The notes under the pieces are model-generated. The model was not told the DNA's origin, searched no databases, and saw only the letters and a list, made by a program, of their open reading frames with translations. From Mesoterricola silvestris (GTDB lineage Bacteria; Acidobacteriota; Holophagae; Holophagales; Holophagaceae): DNA of 64,000 nucleotides. The position numbers were made by a program, and so were the translations under genes. Positions 1 to 8,652 of the stretch are shown one piece after another (positions within the stretch are counted from its first letter, which is position 1; every line of letters begins with the position of its first letter). The stretch spans positions 3,146,001 through 3,210,000 of the forward strand of contig NZ_AP027080.1 of assembly GCF_030295405.1 (NCBI RefSeq), in the 5' to 3' direction.

Positions 1-1507
1 CCCGGGAGGCCATCAGGCCCAGGGACCCCGCCACCAGGGCCGCGGTGAGCCAGCGGGTGCGGCGGAAGCCCGCGTGGAGCTGGGCCAGCAGGATCCAGCC
101 CAGGGCCAGGGCGGCCCAGGGCCACAGGATTCCCGTGCCCAGGGGGACCACCCGGGCGAAGAGGGGCACCAGGGTTCCGCCCACCCAGGCCAGGAGGCGC
201 CCGATGGGCGCCACGGCCCAGGGCGCAGGCAGGAAGACCAGGGCCAGGCACAGGGGCGCCAGCACGGCCACCAGGGGCAGGAGGACCAGGTTGGCGGCGG
301 CGGACCACAGGGGCGCGCCCCCGTGGAACAGGGCCAGCAGAGGCAGGGTCGTCAGCCAGGGCGCCAGGACCCGCGCCAGGGCCCCGGCGAAGCGCCCCGC
401 CAGGGGCGCCACAAGCCCGGCCAGGGGCCGGCTCCCCCACAGGAGGCCCGTGAGGGCGAGCCAAGAAAGGAGGAAGCCCGGGTCGCACCCGGCGGCGGGA
501 TGGGCCAGGAGCCACGCGGCGAGGGCCCCGTGGAGGGTCACCACCTGGGGCGCCTTCCAGCCGGTGCCCCGGGCCGCGGCCCAGGCGACGCCCATGAGGA
601 AGCCCCGCCAAACCGGGGCCGTGAAGCCCACCAGGGCGCAATAGGCGAGGCCCCCCGCCATGGCGGCCCCGGCGCTGCCCCGGCCCAGGGCGCGCCGCCA
701 CAGGGCCTCCAGGCCCGCCATGACCAGCGACACCTGGAGCCCCGAGACCACCAGGGTGTGGATGGTCCCGCTCTGCACGAAGGGGCTGAAGGTCTCCCCG
801 TGGGCGGGGGGGATGCCCAGGGTCAGGGCGCCCCACAGGTCCCGGGCCGCGTCGGGAATGGGCAGGGCCGCGAACCGCGCGCGGACCCGGGCGCGCACCG
901 CCAGGAGCGGGGAGGGCCGGGGCGGGCCCAGCACCTCCATCACGAGGGCCGAGGGCAAGTGGATCCGCCGCGGGGCCCCCTCGTCCCGGGCCCGCCACAG
1001 GGGCCGGGCCGCGAGGAATGCGGGGCCCATGTCCACCCGCAGGAGATCGGCGCCGAAGGCCACGGGGGAGCCCGGCGGAGGCGGCGGGGCGCCGGAAGCG
1101 GGGAGGCTCAGGGGAAGCGTCAGGCCCCGCAGGGCCTCGGGGGCCTCCACGCGCAGGGCTCCGGCCCGGGCCCGGCCCCGCAGCGTCCAGGGCTCGGCCA
1201 GGACGCCCCGGACCCGCGCGGGGCCCGAGGGCAGCGCGCCCTCCCACCGGGCCAGGCGCCCCAGGGCGCCCAGGGTGCCCCAGGCCAGGGCGATGGCCAG
1301 GGGCAGCCCCATCCAGCGGCGGCTCACCGCCAGGGGCAGGGTGAGCGCCACGGCGGCCCACCCCCCCAGGCGGGCCCCGGGGGGAAGCGTGCCGTCCCAG
1401 GCCTCCGGCAGGACCCAGGGGACGGCGCAGGCCCCCGCCAGGGCCCAGGGGAGGGCCCAGAATCCGTCGCCGCTGAGACGCTGCCAGAGTTCATCCCGGG
1501 AAAGCAT
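1..1507 (-). CDS. comEC: ComEC/Rec2-type DNA uptake channel, C-terminal part outside window
   Basis: The reverse strand reads without a stop from an ATG at 1507 to the window edge (about 502 codons), so the gene is partial at its 3' end. The protein has an N-terminal pair of membrane segments, a soluble OB-like insert (about residues 90-205) and then a block of membrane helices typical of the ComEC competence family, which carries single-stranded DNA across the inner membrane during transformation. The family signature is visible near residue 265 as SGTIHTLVVSGLQVSL; the second histidine usually present in this motif (SGLH) is Gln here. The C-terminal metallo-hydrolase-like domain, if present, lies outside the window. 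Divergent from the secreted-protein gene that starts at 1572. Confidence 0.88.
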   Translation of the reverse strand, partial: MLSRDELWQRLSGDGFWALPWALAGACAVPWVLPEAWDGTLPPGARLGGWAAVALTLPLAVSRRWMGLPLAIALAWGTLGALGRLARWEGALPSGPARVRGVLAEPWTLRGRARAGALRVEAPEALRGLTLPLSLPASGAPPPPPGSPVAFGADLLRVDMGPAFLAARPLWRARDEGAPRRIHLPSALVMEVLGPPRPSPLLAVRARVRARFAALPIPDAARDLWGALTLGIPPAHGETFSPFVQSGTIHTLVVSGLQVSLVMAGLEALWRRALGRGSAGAAMAGGLAYCALVGFTAPVWRGFLMGVAWAAARGTGWKAPQVVTLHGALAAWLLAHPAAGCDPGFLLSWLALTGLLWGSRPLAGLVAPLAGRFAGALARVLAPWLTTLPLLALFHGGAPLWSAAANLVLLPLVAVLAPLCLALVFLPAPWAVAPIGRLLAWVGGTLVPLFARVVPLGTGILWPWAALALGWILLAQLHAGFRRTRWLTAALVAGSLGLMASR

Positions 1508-1571
1508 GGGGCCGAGTCTACGCGAAGGGCCGAAACGTGGGAAAATGGCCATTCATGCGGGATTCCAACTG

Positions 1572-2258
1572 ATGCGAAACCACCTGTTCCACCTTGCCGC
1601 ACCTCTGGCCCTGGCGGCGGCCCCCCTTGGCGCCTGGAGCCCGGCCTTCCACGAGGTGCAGACGGCCCGGGCGGCGAAGCTCCTTCCCAAACGCATGGCG
1701 GCCTTCCTCGCCACCCATTCCCGCGACCTGGCCACCGGCGCAAGGGGCCAAGCCAATGACCAGGTGCCCACCGTAGAGGACGTGGAGGAGCAGTTCCGGC
1801 GGGTGGTGGTCTTCACGGAGGAGCGCAAGCGCCCGGAACGCATCGCCCGGGAGCTGGGCGTCCTGGCCCACCAGGTCCAGCTCCTCCTGGACCCCTCGGC
1901 GGTGGTGGGCGTTTCCTCCCTGCGGGAGTCCTTCCAGGCCTACGGGGACGAAAAGCTGGCGAAACTGGTCCTGAGCCGGGAACCCTTCTGGGCGGTCACG
2001 GCGCCCCTGGACCCGAGGCCCCGGCTGGTGCAGTGGGCCCAGACCAAGTTCGACCGCAACCAGGCCCTCCAGCCCTTCTTCGACGAGGCCACGGGCCGCA
2101 GGAAGGGAGGGTGGGACGAGCTTTCGGTCCCCTTCGCCCAGCTCCAGCTTTCCTTCTCCAACGGGATTAACGCCACCGCCAACATCTGGATCCAGCTCTG
2201 GCGCGCCGTCGGGGACCAGTGGGACGCCCCCGGCGACGAAAGCATAGCCAGGGACTAG
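1572..2258 (+). CDS. Secreted protein of unknown function, possibly S1/P1 nuclease/phospholipase C-like
   Basis: A 228-residue protein with a clear Sec signal peptide (MRNHLFHLAAPLALAAAPLG, cleavage probably just before AWSP). The mature part is mostly helical. The Trp-Ser-Pro-x-x-His start and the LGVLAHQVQLLLDPS stretch resemble the zinc-binding Trp/His pattern of the S1/P1 nuclease and zinc phospholipase C fold, but I cannot confirm the full set of metal ligands, so function is open. An in-frame ATG at 1545 would add nine residues; the start at 1572 puts the signal peptide at the N-terminus. The pseudokinase gene follows after 27 bases and is probably co-transcribed. Confidence 0.7.
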   Translation: MRNHLFHLAAPLALAAAPLGAWSPAFHEVQTARAAKLLPKRMAAFLATHSRDLATGARGQANDQVPTVEDVEEQFRRVVVFTEERKRPERIARELGVLAHQVQLLLDPSAVVGVSSLRESFQAYGDEKLAKLVLSREPFWAVTAPLDPRPRLVQWAQTKFDRNQALQPFFDEATGRRKGGWDELSVPFAQLQLSFSNGINATANIWIQLWRAVGDQWDAPGDESIARD

Positions 2259-2285
2259 TCTTTTCGATATCTTCCTATCATCACA

Positions 2286-4082
2286 ATGGAGACAGGAATG
2301 ACCTCGTATACCCGGCTCGGTTCGTACATGCTTTCCAGTGAGCTCACCGCCGACCCCATCGGCAGGATCCATCGGGGACTCTCCCTCGCCGGCAGCGCCT
2401 TCGAGAAGCACAACCTGCTCCGGACCTTCTCGGACGAGCTCGTGGAGGCGGGCATCGGCGCCCGCATCGCGGAGGCCCAGAAGGTGGCCGGGATCCTCGC
2501 CGGCGGACGCGGCTTCGGCGTCAACTACCATGCCGAGGCCGGCAGGACGCCCCACGTGGTGTGCGACTACGTGGCCGGGCGCAGCCTGGCGCAGGTGCTC
2601 AAGAAGACCCGCGAGGAGCAGATCCCCCTGGGCGTGGACCATTCCCTCTCCGTCATCCAGGGCCTGGCCATGTCCCTCATGAGCCTCGCCGCCAAGGACC
2701 TCCACCACGGCGCCCTCAGCCCCCACAGCATCTGGGTGAGCTTCGAAGGGGCCACGCAGATCATCGATGCGCCCTACGCGGGCATCCTGGCGGGGCTCCT
2801 GCCCAAGGCCAAGGGCCTCGAGAAGGAGCTCGCGCCCTACCGCGCGCCGCTGGCGAAGGGCCCCCTGGCCCAGGACCTCTACGCGCTGGGCGCCGTGCTC
2901 TACGAGCTGCTCACCCTGGAGAAGCTCCCCGCGGCCGAGGCCATCCCCGCGGCGCTCTCCCGCGCGACCCTCAAGGCCGCCATGGAGGACGGCCCGCTCC
3001 CCGCGGAGATCGCGGGCCTCCTGAACCGCCTGCTCCTGGACACCACCGCCTTCGGCTCCATGGGCGACTTCAACAAGGAACTCGAGCGCGTCCTCTACGA
3101 CGGCGACTACAGCCCCACCACGTTCAACATGGCGTTCTACATGCACACCCTCTTCCGGGAGGAGAGCGACCAGGACGCCCAGGCCATGAAGGCCGACCAG
3201 AGCGTCGACTACGCCCCGTTCCTGCCCTCCGAGGGCGCGTCCCGCAGCGTCCTGGTCGGCGCCGACGGCCAGAGCCGGGTGAAGTACTTCGTCTACGCCG
3301 GCGCCGCGGCGGTCGCCCTCATCGGCTTCGCCGGCTACAAGTACCGGGAGCTGCGGTCCGAGAACAACGCCATCCAGGTCAAGCTCGCCGAGCTCCAGCA
3401 GCTGAAGGCGGCGAACGAGAACAAGCTCATGGACATCGCCAAGCAGGAAGAGTCCCAGAAGGCCCTCCAGGACCAGCTGGCGAAGAAGGCCGCCGAAGCC
3501 AAGACCGCCGAGGAGCGCGCCAAGGCGAAGAAGGACCTGGAGGAATCCAAGGCCAAGGCCCTGGAACTGGCCCGGCAGAAGGATGAGGCCCTGAAGAAGC
3601 AGCAGGAGCTCACCAACCGGGGCAACTCCATCGCCATGGCCGCCCAGAAGACCCCCCCGCCGCCTCCGCCGCAGCCCGCGACGCCTCCCCCGGCCCCCGC
3701 GCCCGCCAAGCAGGAAGCGCCCGTGGCGGTGGCCACCCCCGTGCCCCAGCCGGCGGCGCCCGCGGCCTCGCAGCAGGACACGGTGGAAACCGCCGCGACC
3801 CTCGTGCGCCGCGTGAGCCCCACGGTGCCCCGCCTCGCCAACAAGGCCTTCCTCCCCGCAAATGTCCGGGACAGCGACATCAAGGTCATCCTGAAGATCT
3901 TCGTGGACGCCCAGGGCCGCCCCGTGAAGGTGGTCATCGTCCAGGGCGTGGCCGGCCCCTTCGGCTACAACGACGCCGCCCAGACCGCCGCCCTCGCCTC
4001 CGGCTACGCCCCCGCCACCCGCAACGGCAAGCCCACCACCGGCTGGATGACGCTGGAGTACAACTTCGGCAAGGCCAGGTAG
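2286..4082 (+). CDS. Membrane pseudokinase with coiled coil and TonB-C-like domain
   Basis: 598 residues. Residues 10-270 look like a Ser/Thr kinase fold, but the catalytic HRD loop reads HHGALSPHSIW (140-150) and the DFG position reads IIDAPYA, so the Asp/Lys machinery is missing and it should not phosphorylate. A single membrane helix spans about 334-352, followed by a Lys/Glu/Ala-rich coiled coil (355-450), a Pro/Ala linker (455-500) and a C-terminal domain (515-598) whose ILKIFVDAQGRPVKVVIVQG pattern resembles the TonB C-terminal fold. The topology suggests a cytoplasmic sensor-like part coupled to a periplasmic TonB-like end. A second ATG at 2298 has a purine-rich ribosome site (GAGACAGGA) before it and may be the true start. 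Function is not established. Confidence 0.75.
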   Translation: METGMTSYTRLGSYMLSSELTADPIGRIHRGLSLAGSAFEKHNLLRTFSDELVEAGIGARIAEAQKVAGILAGGRGFGVNYHAEAGRTPHVVCDYVAGRSLAQVLKKTREEQIPLGVDHSLSVIQGLAMSLMSLAAKDLHHGALSPHSIWVSFEGATQIIDAPYAGILAGLLPKAKGLEKELAPYRAPLAKGPLAQDLYALGAVLYELLTLEKLPAAEAIPAALSRATLKAAMEDGPLPAEIAGLLNRLLLDTTAFGSMGDFNKELERVLYDGDYSPTTFNMAFYMHTLFREESDQDAQAMKADQSVDYAPFLPSEGASRSVLVGADGQSRVKYFVYAGAAAVALIGFAGYKYRELRSENNAIQVKLAELQQLKAANENKLMDIAKQEESQKALQDQLAKKAAEAKTAEERAKAKKDLEESKAKALELARQKDEALKKQQELTNRGNSIAMAAQKTPPPPPPQPATPPPAPAPAKQEAPVAVATPVPQPAAPAASQQDTVETAATLVRRVSPTVPRLANKAFLPANVRDSDIKVILKIFVDAQGRPVKVVIVQGVAGPFGYNDAAQTAALASGYAPATRNGKPTTGWMTLEYNFGKAR

Positions 4083-4086
4083 GCAC

Positions 4087-5133
4087 CTACCTTCCCGCCC
4101 CCCCCAGTACGATCGGCTCGTCGTCGTCGCCGTCGACGATGCGGATGTGGGACCCGGCATCCAGCAGGACCGCGTCCTCGAACATGTTGTGGAGCTTGGG
4201 CTCGTAGCGGTCCGCATCCAGGAGGCGGGGGTCCTCGGCCAGGTCCAGGCGGGTGCGCTCCAGGTGCGTGATGGCGGCGGGGTCCACGCCGAGGATCGCG
4301 CCCAGGAGCTTCTGGGGATTGGGGGCCTGGCCGGCGGCGATGCGTGTCGTGAACTCCAGGGCCCCGTCCCGCCAGGCCATGGCTTCCACCAGGGACCGGA
4401 TCTCCACGCGCTTGACACCTTTCTGGCCGCCGGTCTTGCCGGATTTCTCCATTTCGAAGCGCTCGGAGGCCATGAATTCCGCCGTGGCCACGGCGGCCCG
4501 GTCCGCCAGCTCCCCGGGGCAGCGCCAGCGCCAGGTGGCCGCGCGGCACAGATCCGACACGGGCGACGCGTGGTTGGGGACGATTTCGCAGCCGAGGACC
4601 TCCAGTCCTTCCGGCGCGTGGGCATTGATGCATCCGGGCAGCTCCGCCAGGGGCGTCCCCGCGCCCCGGGCCAGCACCGCATCGGCCCATTCGCCGCGGC
4701 CCGGAACGCCCAGGGGCAGCGGGTGCGCCAGGTGCAGGGCGGGCCGGGGCACCTTCTCCAGGCCCATGGCCAGGGGAAGGCCCGCATCCAGGATCGCCCT
4801 GGCCAGCTGGGCGGCCAGGGCCGGCGGGTGCTGGCCGCAGGCGGTTCCGGAAACGGCGAAGCGGATGCGGAGGGTCCGGCGGTTGGGGTCCGTCTGCCAG
4901 CGGTTCATGCGGCGGGCCCTGGACGTGGCGGCGGCGGCCCGGAGCTTCGCGCGCACGGGCTCCCAGGCCGGTCCGGCCTGGCGGAGGAGGGCCAGGGCGT
5001 GTTCGACCTGCCCTTCCATCTCCAGCGCCTGCAACACGGGACCCAGGCCCCGCGGTTCGGGCGGCCCCGCGGAAACCAGGCTCTGGAAGGCCTTCAGGGG
5101 CGGCAGTGCGGAATCTCGGGAGGCCTCGTCCAT
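4087..5133 (-). CDS. DUF2344 (radical SAM-linked) family protein
   Basis: 348 residues. From about residue 85 the sequence follows the DUF2344/TIGR03936 family: LRIRFAVSG, then a LARAILDAGLPLAMG segment and alternating strands with a LPGCINAHAPEGLEVLG stretch. Members are usually fused to or encoded beside a radical SAM protein; no such partner is present in the window, and the first 80 residues are unlike the family core. Convergent with the pseudokinase gene, only 4 bases apart, with no clear terminator between them. Confidence 0.65.
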   Translation of the reverse strand: MDEASRDSALPPLKAFQSLVSAGPPEPRGLGPVLQALEMEGQVEHALALLRQAGPAWEPVRAKLRAAAATSRARRMNRWQTDPNRRTLRIRFAVSGTACGQHPPALAAQLARAILDAGLPLAMGLEKVPRPALHLAHPLPLGVPGRGEWADAVLARGAGTPLAELPGCINAHAPEGLEVLGCEIVPNHASPVSDLCRAATWRWRCPGELADRAAVATAEFMASERFEMEKSGKTGGQKGVKRVEIRSLVEAMAWRDGALEFTTRIAAGQAPNPQKLLGAILGVDPAAITHLERTRLDLAEDPRLLDADRYEPKLHNMFEDAVLLDAGSHIRIVDGDDDEPIVLGGAGR

Positions 5134-5439
5134 AGCGCTCCAGTTTAACCCGCGGCGGCGGAGGGTCCAGGGTCCGGGTTTTCCGCGACGGCTGCTGATT
5201 TCTCTGCGGGGAATTCCAAAGTCGCCATGAGAATCAGGTAAGCGGTGAACTGCTGCGTTCCATGTGCAGGGAAAATCCTGAAGCCCCCCGGGGCTCTCCC
5301 GCCCAATGGATGCGCCATTCTCCGTGAAATCCGCCCGGATGATACAAGCCCCGGTGTTACGAAGTGCAACGGTTCAGGTCATGAATGCGGAGGGGGGCCG
5401 GCGACGTAATCGTGCGGGTCCCGGACATTCGCCCCGGGT

Positions 5440-5468
5440 CGTTGCTGCGGGCAAGGCCCGCAGCAACG
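5440..5468. repeat. 13-bp perfect hairpin
   Basis: CGTTGCTGCGGGC (5440-5452) and its exact complement (5456-5468) surround a three-base AAG loop. No T-run follows on either strand, so it is not a standard intrinsic terminator. Confidence 0.7.
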
Positions 5469-5754
5469 GAAGACCCTCGCTCCAATGGACAAGGCGGTCC
5501 GCGGGTCTGGGCTCGGGCTGACTCTGATCGGGTGTGGGCGCTTCCGCAGCCGCCACGTTCCCACAAGGCCCCAGGCAACCATTCAGCGTCGGCGCCCACC
5601 GGCACCTCAAGGACCCTCTCGAAGCGAACCCATGACCCCATGGAAGCCACGCTTCTCGCCAGGGCCCTTCAGGAGAGCCGTCCGCCCCCCAACTCCCAAC
5701 CCTTCAACGAAGTGAATGGGCGAAGCCCAGCCCCACCGTCCCCTCCGCCATCCC

Positions 5755-5783
5755 CGTCATCGCCGGCTTGTCCGGCGATGACG
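5755..5783. repeat. 12-bp perfect hairpin, possible terminator or REP-like element
   Basis: CGTCATCGCCGG (5755-5766), loop CTTGT, then the exact complement (5772-5783). It lies 47 bases past the stop of the leftward operon ending at 5830 and could act as a transcription stop or RNA-stabilising structure, but lacks a T-tract. The sequence type resembles extragenic palindromes dispersed in other GC-rich genomes. Confidence 0.65.
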
Positions 5784-5829
5784 AACCAGGGCGAAGGTCC
5801 GGGACACGCGCGATCACGCAGCCAGCCCC

Positions 5830-6900
5830 TTAGCCTTGCCGGGGCTGCTTGGATTCGAGGTAGCGCTTTGCTTCCCGGCGGAGGATCTCGGCGACGCCCT
5901 TGTCCCGCATGAGGAGCTTCAGGTCCATGTCGATGAGGCGCTTGAGGAGGTTCAGGGAAATGGCGATGGGGGTCTTGGGGTTGAGCACCAGGGCCTTGAC
6001 GATGGCGTACTTCTTCAGCCAGTCCCGGTTGGTGCCGATGATGCGGATGACCTCCTCGTTGACCGTGCGCATCTGCGCGATGAAGGCCACCTCCCCCTCG
6101 GTCATGCGCGGATTGCGGATGACGTTCACCTGGATGAGGCGGTTGGCCTCGCGGATGAGGAGGGTCCGCTCCTCCTTGCCGCCCTTGATGGCGAGCATGA
6201 TCTTCTGGTTGGTGCGCAGGCGCATCACCCGCTTGGCCAGGGAGGGCGGGACCTCGTGGCCGTCCTCGTCGATCACGGGCGCCAGGAGGGTCCTCACGGG
6301 GGCTTCCTCCTCCTCGGGCGATTCCTCGGGAAGGGGCAGTTCGGACCAGGCCTTGTCGAGGTGGCCCGCCTCCACCTCGTCGATGATCTCCAGCCGCTCC
6401 TCCGCGACCTCCTGGGTCACCAGGCGCAGCACGTCCCGGCGGAACTCGTTGACGCGGCGCTTGATCTGGTACTCGGCCTCGGGGTGCGTCTCCAGGAGAT
6501 CCAGGATCACGGGCCGTTCCAGCCAGAGCACCTGATTGTTCAGGGGGATTTCCAGGACGGGCCCGGGCAGGAAGGGCACCACGCGCTCCATCCACTCGGC
6601 GTTCATGTCCGGGTGGAGGAGGGCCGTCTCCAGCAGGGCCGGCTCCTTGCGGTGGATGAGGATGAGCCCCAGGGGATCGGGGGGGTCCTGGGGCCCCAGG
6701 ATCGCGTTGGAGAGCAGGCTCTCCGGCATGGCCTTCACCGTCTCCGCGGCGGCCTCGGCGAGGGGGGTCTCCTTGAAGAAGGCGTAGCTCAGGGCCTGGA
6801 GGAGGTCCGTGGGCGGAACGGGGAGATTGCCCGCCACCAGGGACTTCGCCATGGCCTCGGGCAGTTGGCCATCCATGAATTTCTGAACGATCAGATGCAC
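5830..6900 (-). CDS. Conserved protein of unknown function, helical-repeat type
   Basis: 356 residues from a GTG at 6900, two bases after the stop of the RodZ-like gene and preceded by AAGGGGA as ribosome site. All-helical appearance: repeated pairs of amphipathic helices (for example AKSLVAGNLPVPPTDLLQAL, EKEPALL-type repeats, then LAKRVMRLRTNQKIMLAIKG and KYAIVKALVLNPKTPIAISL) suggest a HEAT/armadillo-like fold. An acidic linker (EESPEEEEAP) divides it into two halves. I recognise the conserved C-terminal half as a type seen in Acidobacteria and Deltaproteobacteria without an assigned role. Last gene of the apparent mazG-aroDE-regulator-MoxR-RodZ operon. Confidence 0.75.
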   Translation of the reverse strand: MHLIVQKFMDGQLPEAMAKSLVAGNLPVPPTDLLQALSYAFFKETPLAEAAAETVKAMPESLLSNAILGPQDPPDPLGLILIHRKEPALLETALLHPDMNAEWMERVVPFLPGPVLEIPLNNQVLWLERPVILDLLETHPEAEYQIKRRVNEFRRDVLRLVTQEVAEERLEIIDEVEAGHLDKAWSELPLPEESPEEEEAPVRTLLAPVIDEDGHEVPPSLAKRVMRLRTNQKIMLAIKGGKEERTLLIREANRLIQVNVIRNPRMTEGEVAFIAQMRTVNEEVIRIIGTNRDWLKKYAIVKALVLNPKTPIAISLNLLKRLIDMDLKLLMRDKGVAEILRREAKRYLESKQPRQG

Positions 6901-6901
6901 G

Positions 6902-7726
6902 TCATTCCCCTTCCTGGTCGGTATCGGGAACCGTGGGCGGATTCCGGTCCTCCGGACTCTCCGGGACGATCCATTCCCCATTCTCGCCGAAATTCCCGGT
7001 CCAGGGCTGGCCGACCGCGGTCCCGTGGCGGATGCGGTGGCCGGCCACGTCCAGCACCGCGACCCCGCCGTTGTCCAGGCTGATGGAGAAGGGGCCCTTC
7101 ACCCGCAACCGCCAGGGATCCGAAACCCGCAGGCTCCGCTTCTGCGCGGGTCCAAGGGCGGGGGTCACGGTCACTTCGCAGGTGTCCTGGGCCCGCAGGG
7201 AGACCAGCACGCCCTCCTCGTTGACCGGAACCTCGGGGAGCACCTCGCCCACCACGGGATAGGGACCCTCCGGCACCGCGGGCTTCCAGCGCGCGGGGCC
7301 GGCGCGGTCCACCACCACTTCGGCCTGGCCCTGGTTCCGGCGCAGGTTGCGCCCGGGCACCACGAGCCAGAGCACCAGCAGGAGGGTGCCGGCGCTCAGC
7401 GCGCCCATGAGGATGCGCTCCTGGTGCTCCCGCCGCGGATCGGGGGGCTCCTGTTCCACGGACCCGGGGAGCTGGTTCCACTGCTCGGGGAAGGCTTCGG
7501 GATCCACGCCGAGGCGCTCGGCGATCTGGCGCGTGTAGGGCCGCTCCCGGCCCGCGGGGACGCGGTCCCAGGCTTCGGCCTCCACGGCCTCCAGGAGGCT
7601 CACGCTGAGGTTCAGGTCGAAGGCCAGGGCGTGCAGGGAGAGCCCGTGGGCGATGCGGGCCTGGCGGAGGGCCTCGCCGATGCCGTTGGCGTGGGGCGCC
7701 CCCTCGGGCCGGCTCAAGGCTTCCAC
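6902..7726 (-). CDS. rodZ: RodZ-like helix-turn-helix membrane protein
   Basis: 274 residues with the RodZ layout: an N-terminal Cro/C1-type helix-turn-helix (about 15-75; GEALRQARIAHGLSLHALA), one membrane helix (about 105-125), and a periplasmic C-terminal beta domain of the DUF4115 type (about 165-255; CEVTVTP...WRLRVKGPFSISLDNGG). RodZ links MreB filaments to the envelope and supports rod shape. Starts 13 bases inside the end of the MoxR gene, so translation is probably coupled. Confidence 0.78.
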   Translation of the reverse strand: MEALSRPEGAPHANGIGEALRQARIAHGLSLHALAFDLNLSVSLLEAVEAEAWDRVPAGRERPYTRQIAERLGVDPEAFPEQWNQLPGSVEQEPPDPRREHQERILMGALSAGTLLLVLWLVVPGRNLRRNQGQAEVVVDRAGPARWKPAVPEGPYPVVGEVLPEVPVNEEGVLVSLRAQDTCEVTVTPALGPAQKRSLRVSDPWRLRVKGPFSISLDNGGVAVLDVAGHRIRHGTAVGQPWTGNFGENGEWIVPESPEDRNPPTVPDTDQEGE

Positions 7727-8652
7727 CCCACGGGGATCTCGGCCACCATCCGCCCCAGCTGCTCCCGCCGCTCATCCCGGTTCAGGCGCCGGTCGTCCAT
7801 GGTCCCCCGGTGGGCCATGGCGTCGCCGAGGGTGGACTGGAGGTCGTCGGGCGTGAGGAAGTCACGGCCGTCGAGCCAGGCCTCCGCCTTGGCCAGGGCC
7901 AGCCAGTGCCCCGCGGCCCGGGTGGAGCAGAAGCCGCGGTTCTCGCGGATGCGCGCCACCACGCGTTCGGCGTAGTCCAGGGCGCCGTCGGAGGCGCGCA
8001 CCCTGCGCACGTCGGCGCGGGCCCGCCGCCACCCGTCCAGGTCCATGGCCGCCTCCAGGGATTCCAGGGTTCCCGAGCCGGCCTCGCCCCGCAGCACCAG
8101 CCGTTCGGAAACCGGGTCGGGATAGCCCAGGTGGAGGACGCAGGCGAAGCGGTCCATCTGGCTTTCCGGAAGGGGGAAGGTGCCGGAGGTGTCCATGGGG
8201 TTCTGGGTGGCGATGACGAAGAACGGATCGGGGAGGCGGTACGTGGTGCGGTCCAGGGTCACCTGGCCCTCCACCATCACCTCCAGCAGGGCGCTCTGGG
8301 TCTTGGGCCCGATGCGGTTCAGCTCGTCCAGGAGGACGACGTTGGCGAAGATCGGCCCCTCCTGGAACCGGAAGGTCTGGCCCGTGGCCTCCCACAGGTG
8401 GATGCCCAGCAGGTCCGAGGGCAGGAGGTCGTTGGTGCCCTGCACCCGCTGGTAGGACCCCCCCAGGAGCCGGCTGAGGCCCTTGGCCAGGGTGGTCTTG
8501 CCCACGCCGGGCAGATCCTCCAGCAGGAGGTGCCCGCCCGCGAGCAGCACGGCCACGGACCTGCGCACCGGTCCGTCCTTGCCCACCACCACCCGGGAAA
8601 GGGATCGCAGGCCCGCCCTCGCGAGCTCCCTCAGGTCGTCCGATCCGCGCAT
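7714..8652 (-). CDS. MoxR-family AAA+ ATPase
   Basis: 312 residues, normal for the family. Walker A is EDLPGVGKTTLAKGL (about 45-59), Walker B is NVVLLDELNRIGPKTQSALLE (103-123 region), followed by the FFVIATQNPMD sensor strand and the C-terminal helical lid. MoxR ATPases act as chaperones that mature or insert cofactors into partner proteins, often with VWA-domain proteins; no VWA gene is adjacent here. It starts at the base after the stop of the regulator gene and overlaps the RodZ-like gene, so the three form a tight unit. Confidence 0.88.
   Translation of the reverse strand: MRGSDDLRELARAGLRSLSRVVVGKDGPVRRSVAVLLAGGHLLLEDLPGVGKTTLAKGLSRLLGGSYQRVQGTNDLLPSDLLGIHLWEATGQTFRFQEGPIFANVVLLDELNRIGPKTQSALLEVMVEGQVTLDRTTYRLPDPFFVIATQNPMDTSGTFPLPESQMDRFACVLHLGYPDPVSERLVLRGEAGSGTLESLEAAMDLDGWRRARADVRRVRASDGALDYAERVVARIRENRGFCSTRAAGHWLALAKAEAWLDGRDFLTPDDLQSTLGDAMAHRGTMDDRRLNRDERREQLGRMVAEIPVGWKP

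Larger units (their letters stand above)
5134..5829. other. Gene-free 0.7-kb region
   Basis: No reading frame here has a convincing start, codon pattern or recognisable product; the short open frames are arginine/proline-rich and look like chance. The region separates the start of the DUF2344 gene from the end of the 12.0-5.8 kb operon. It holds two strong perfect hairpins, listed separately, and is otherwise featureless to me. A structured small RNA cannot be excluded. Confidence 0.6.

Noticed and set aside
74-1759. Long plus-strand open frames across the comEC region
   Set aside because: They are Gly/Pro/Arg/Gln-rich with no recognisable motif and lie antisense to a well-supported ComEC gene; high GC makes stops rare in shadow frames.
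5145-5369. 74-codon minus-strand frame in the 5-kb gap
   Set aside because: No ribosome site or family pattern; it partly covers the region just upstream of the DUF2344 gene and looks like chance.
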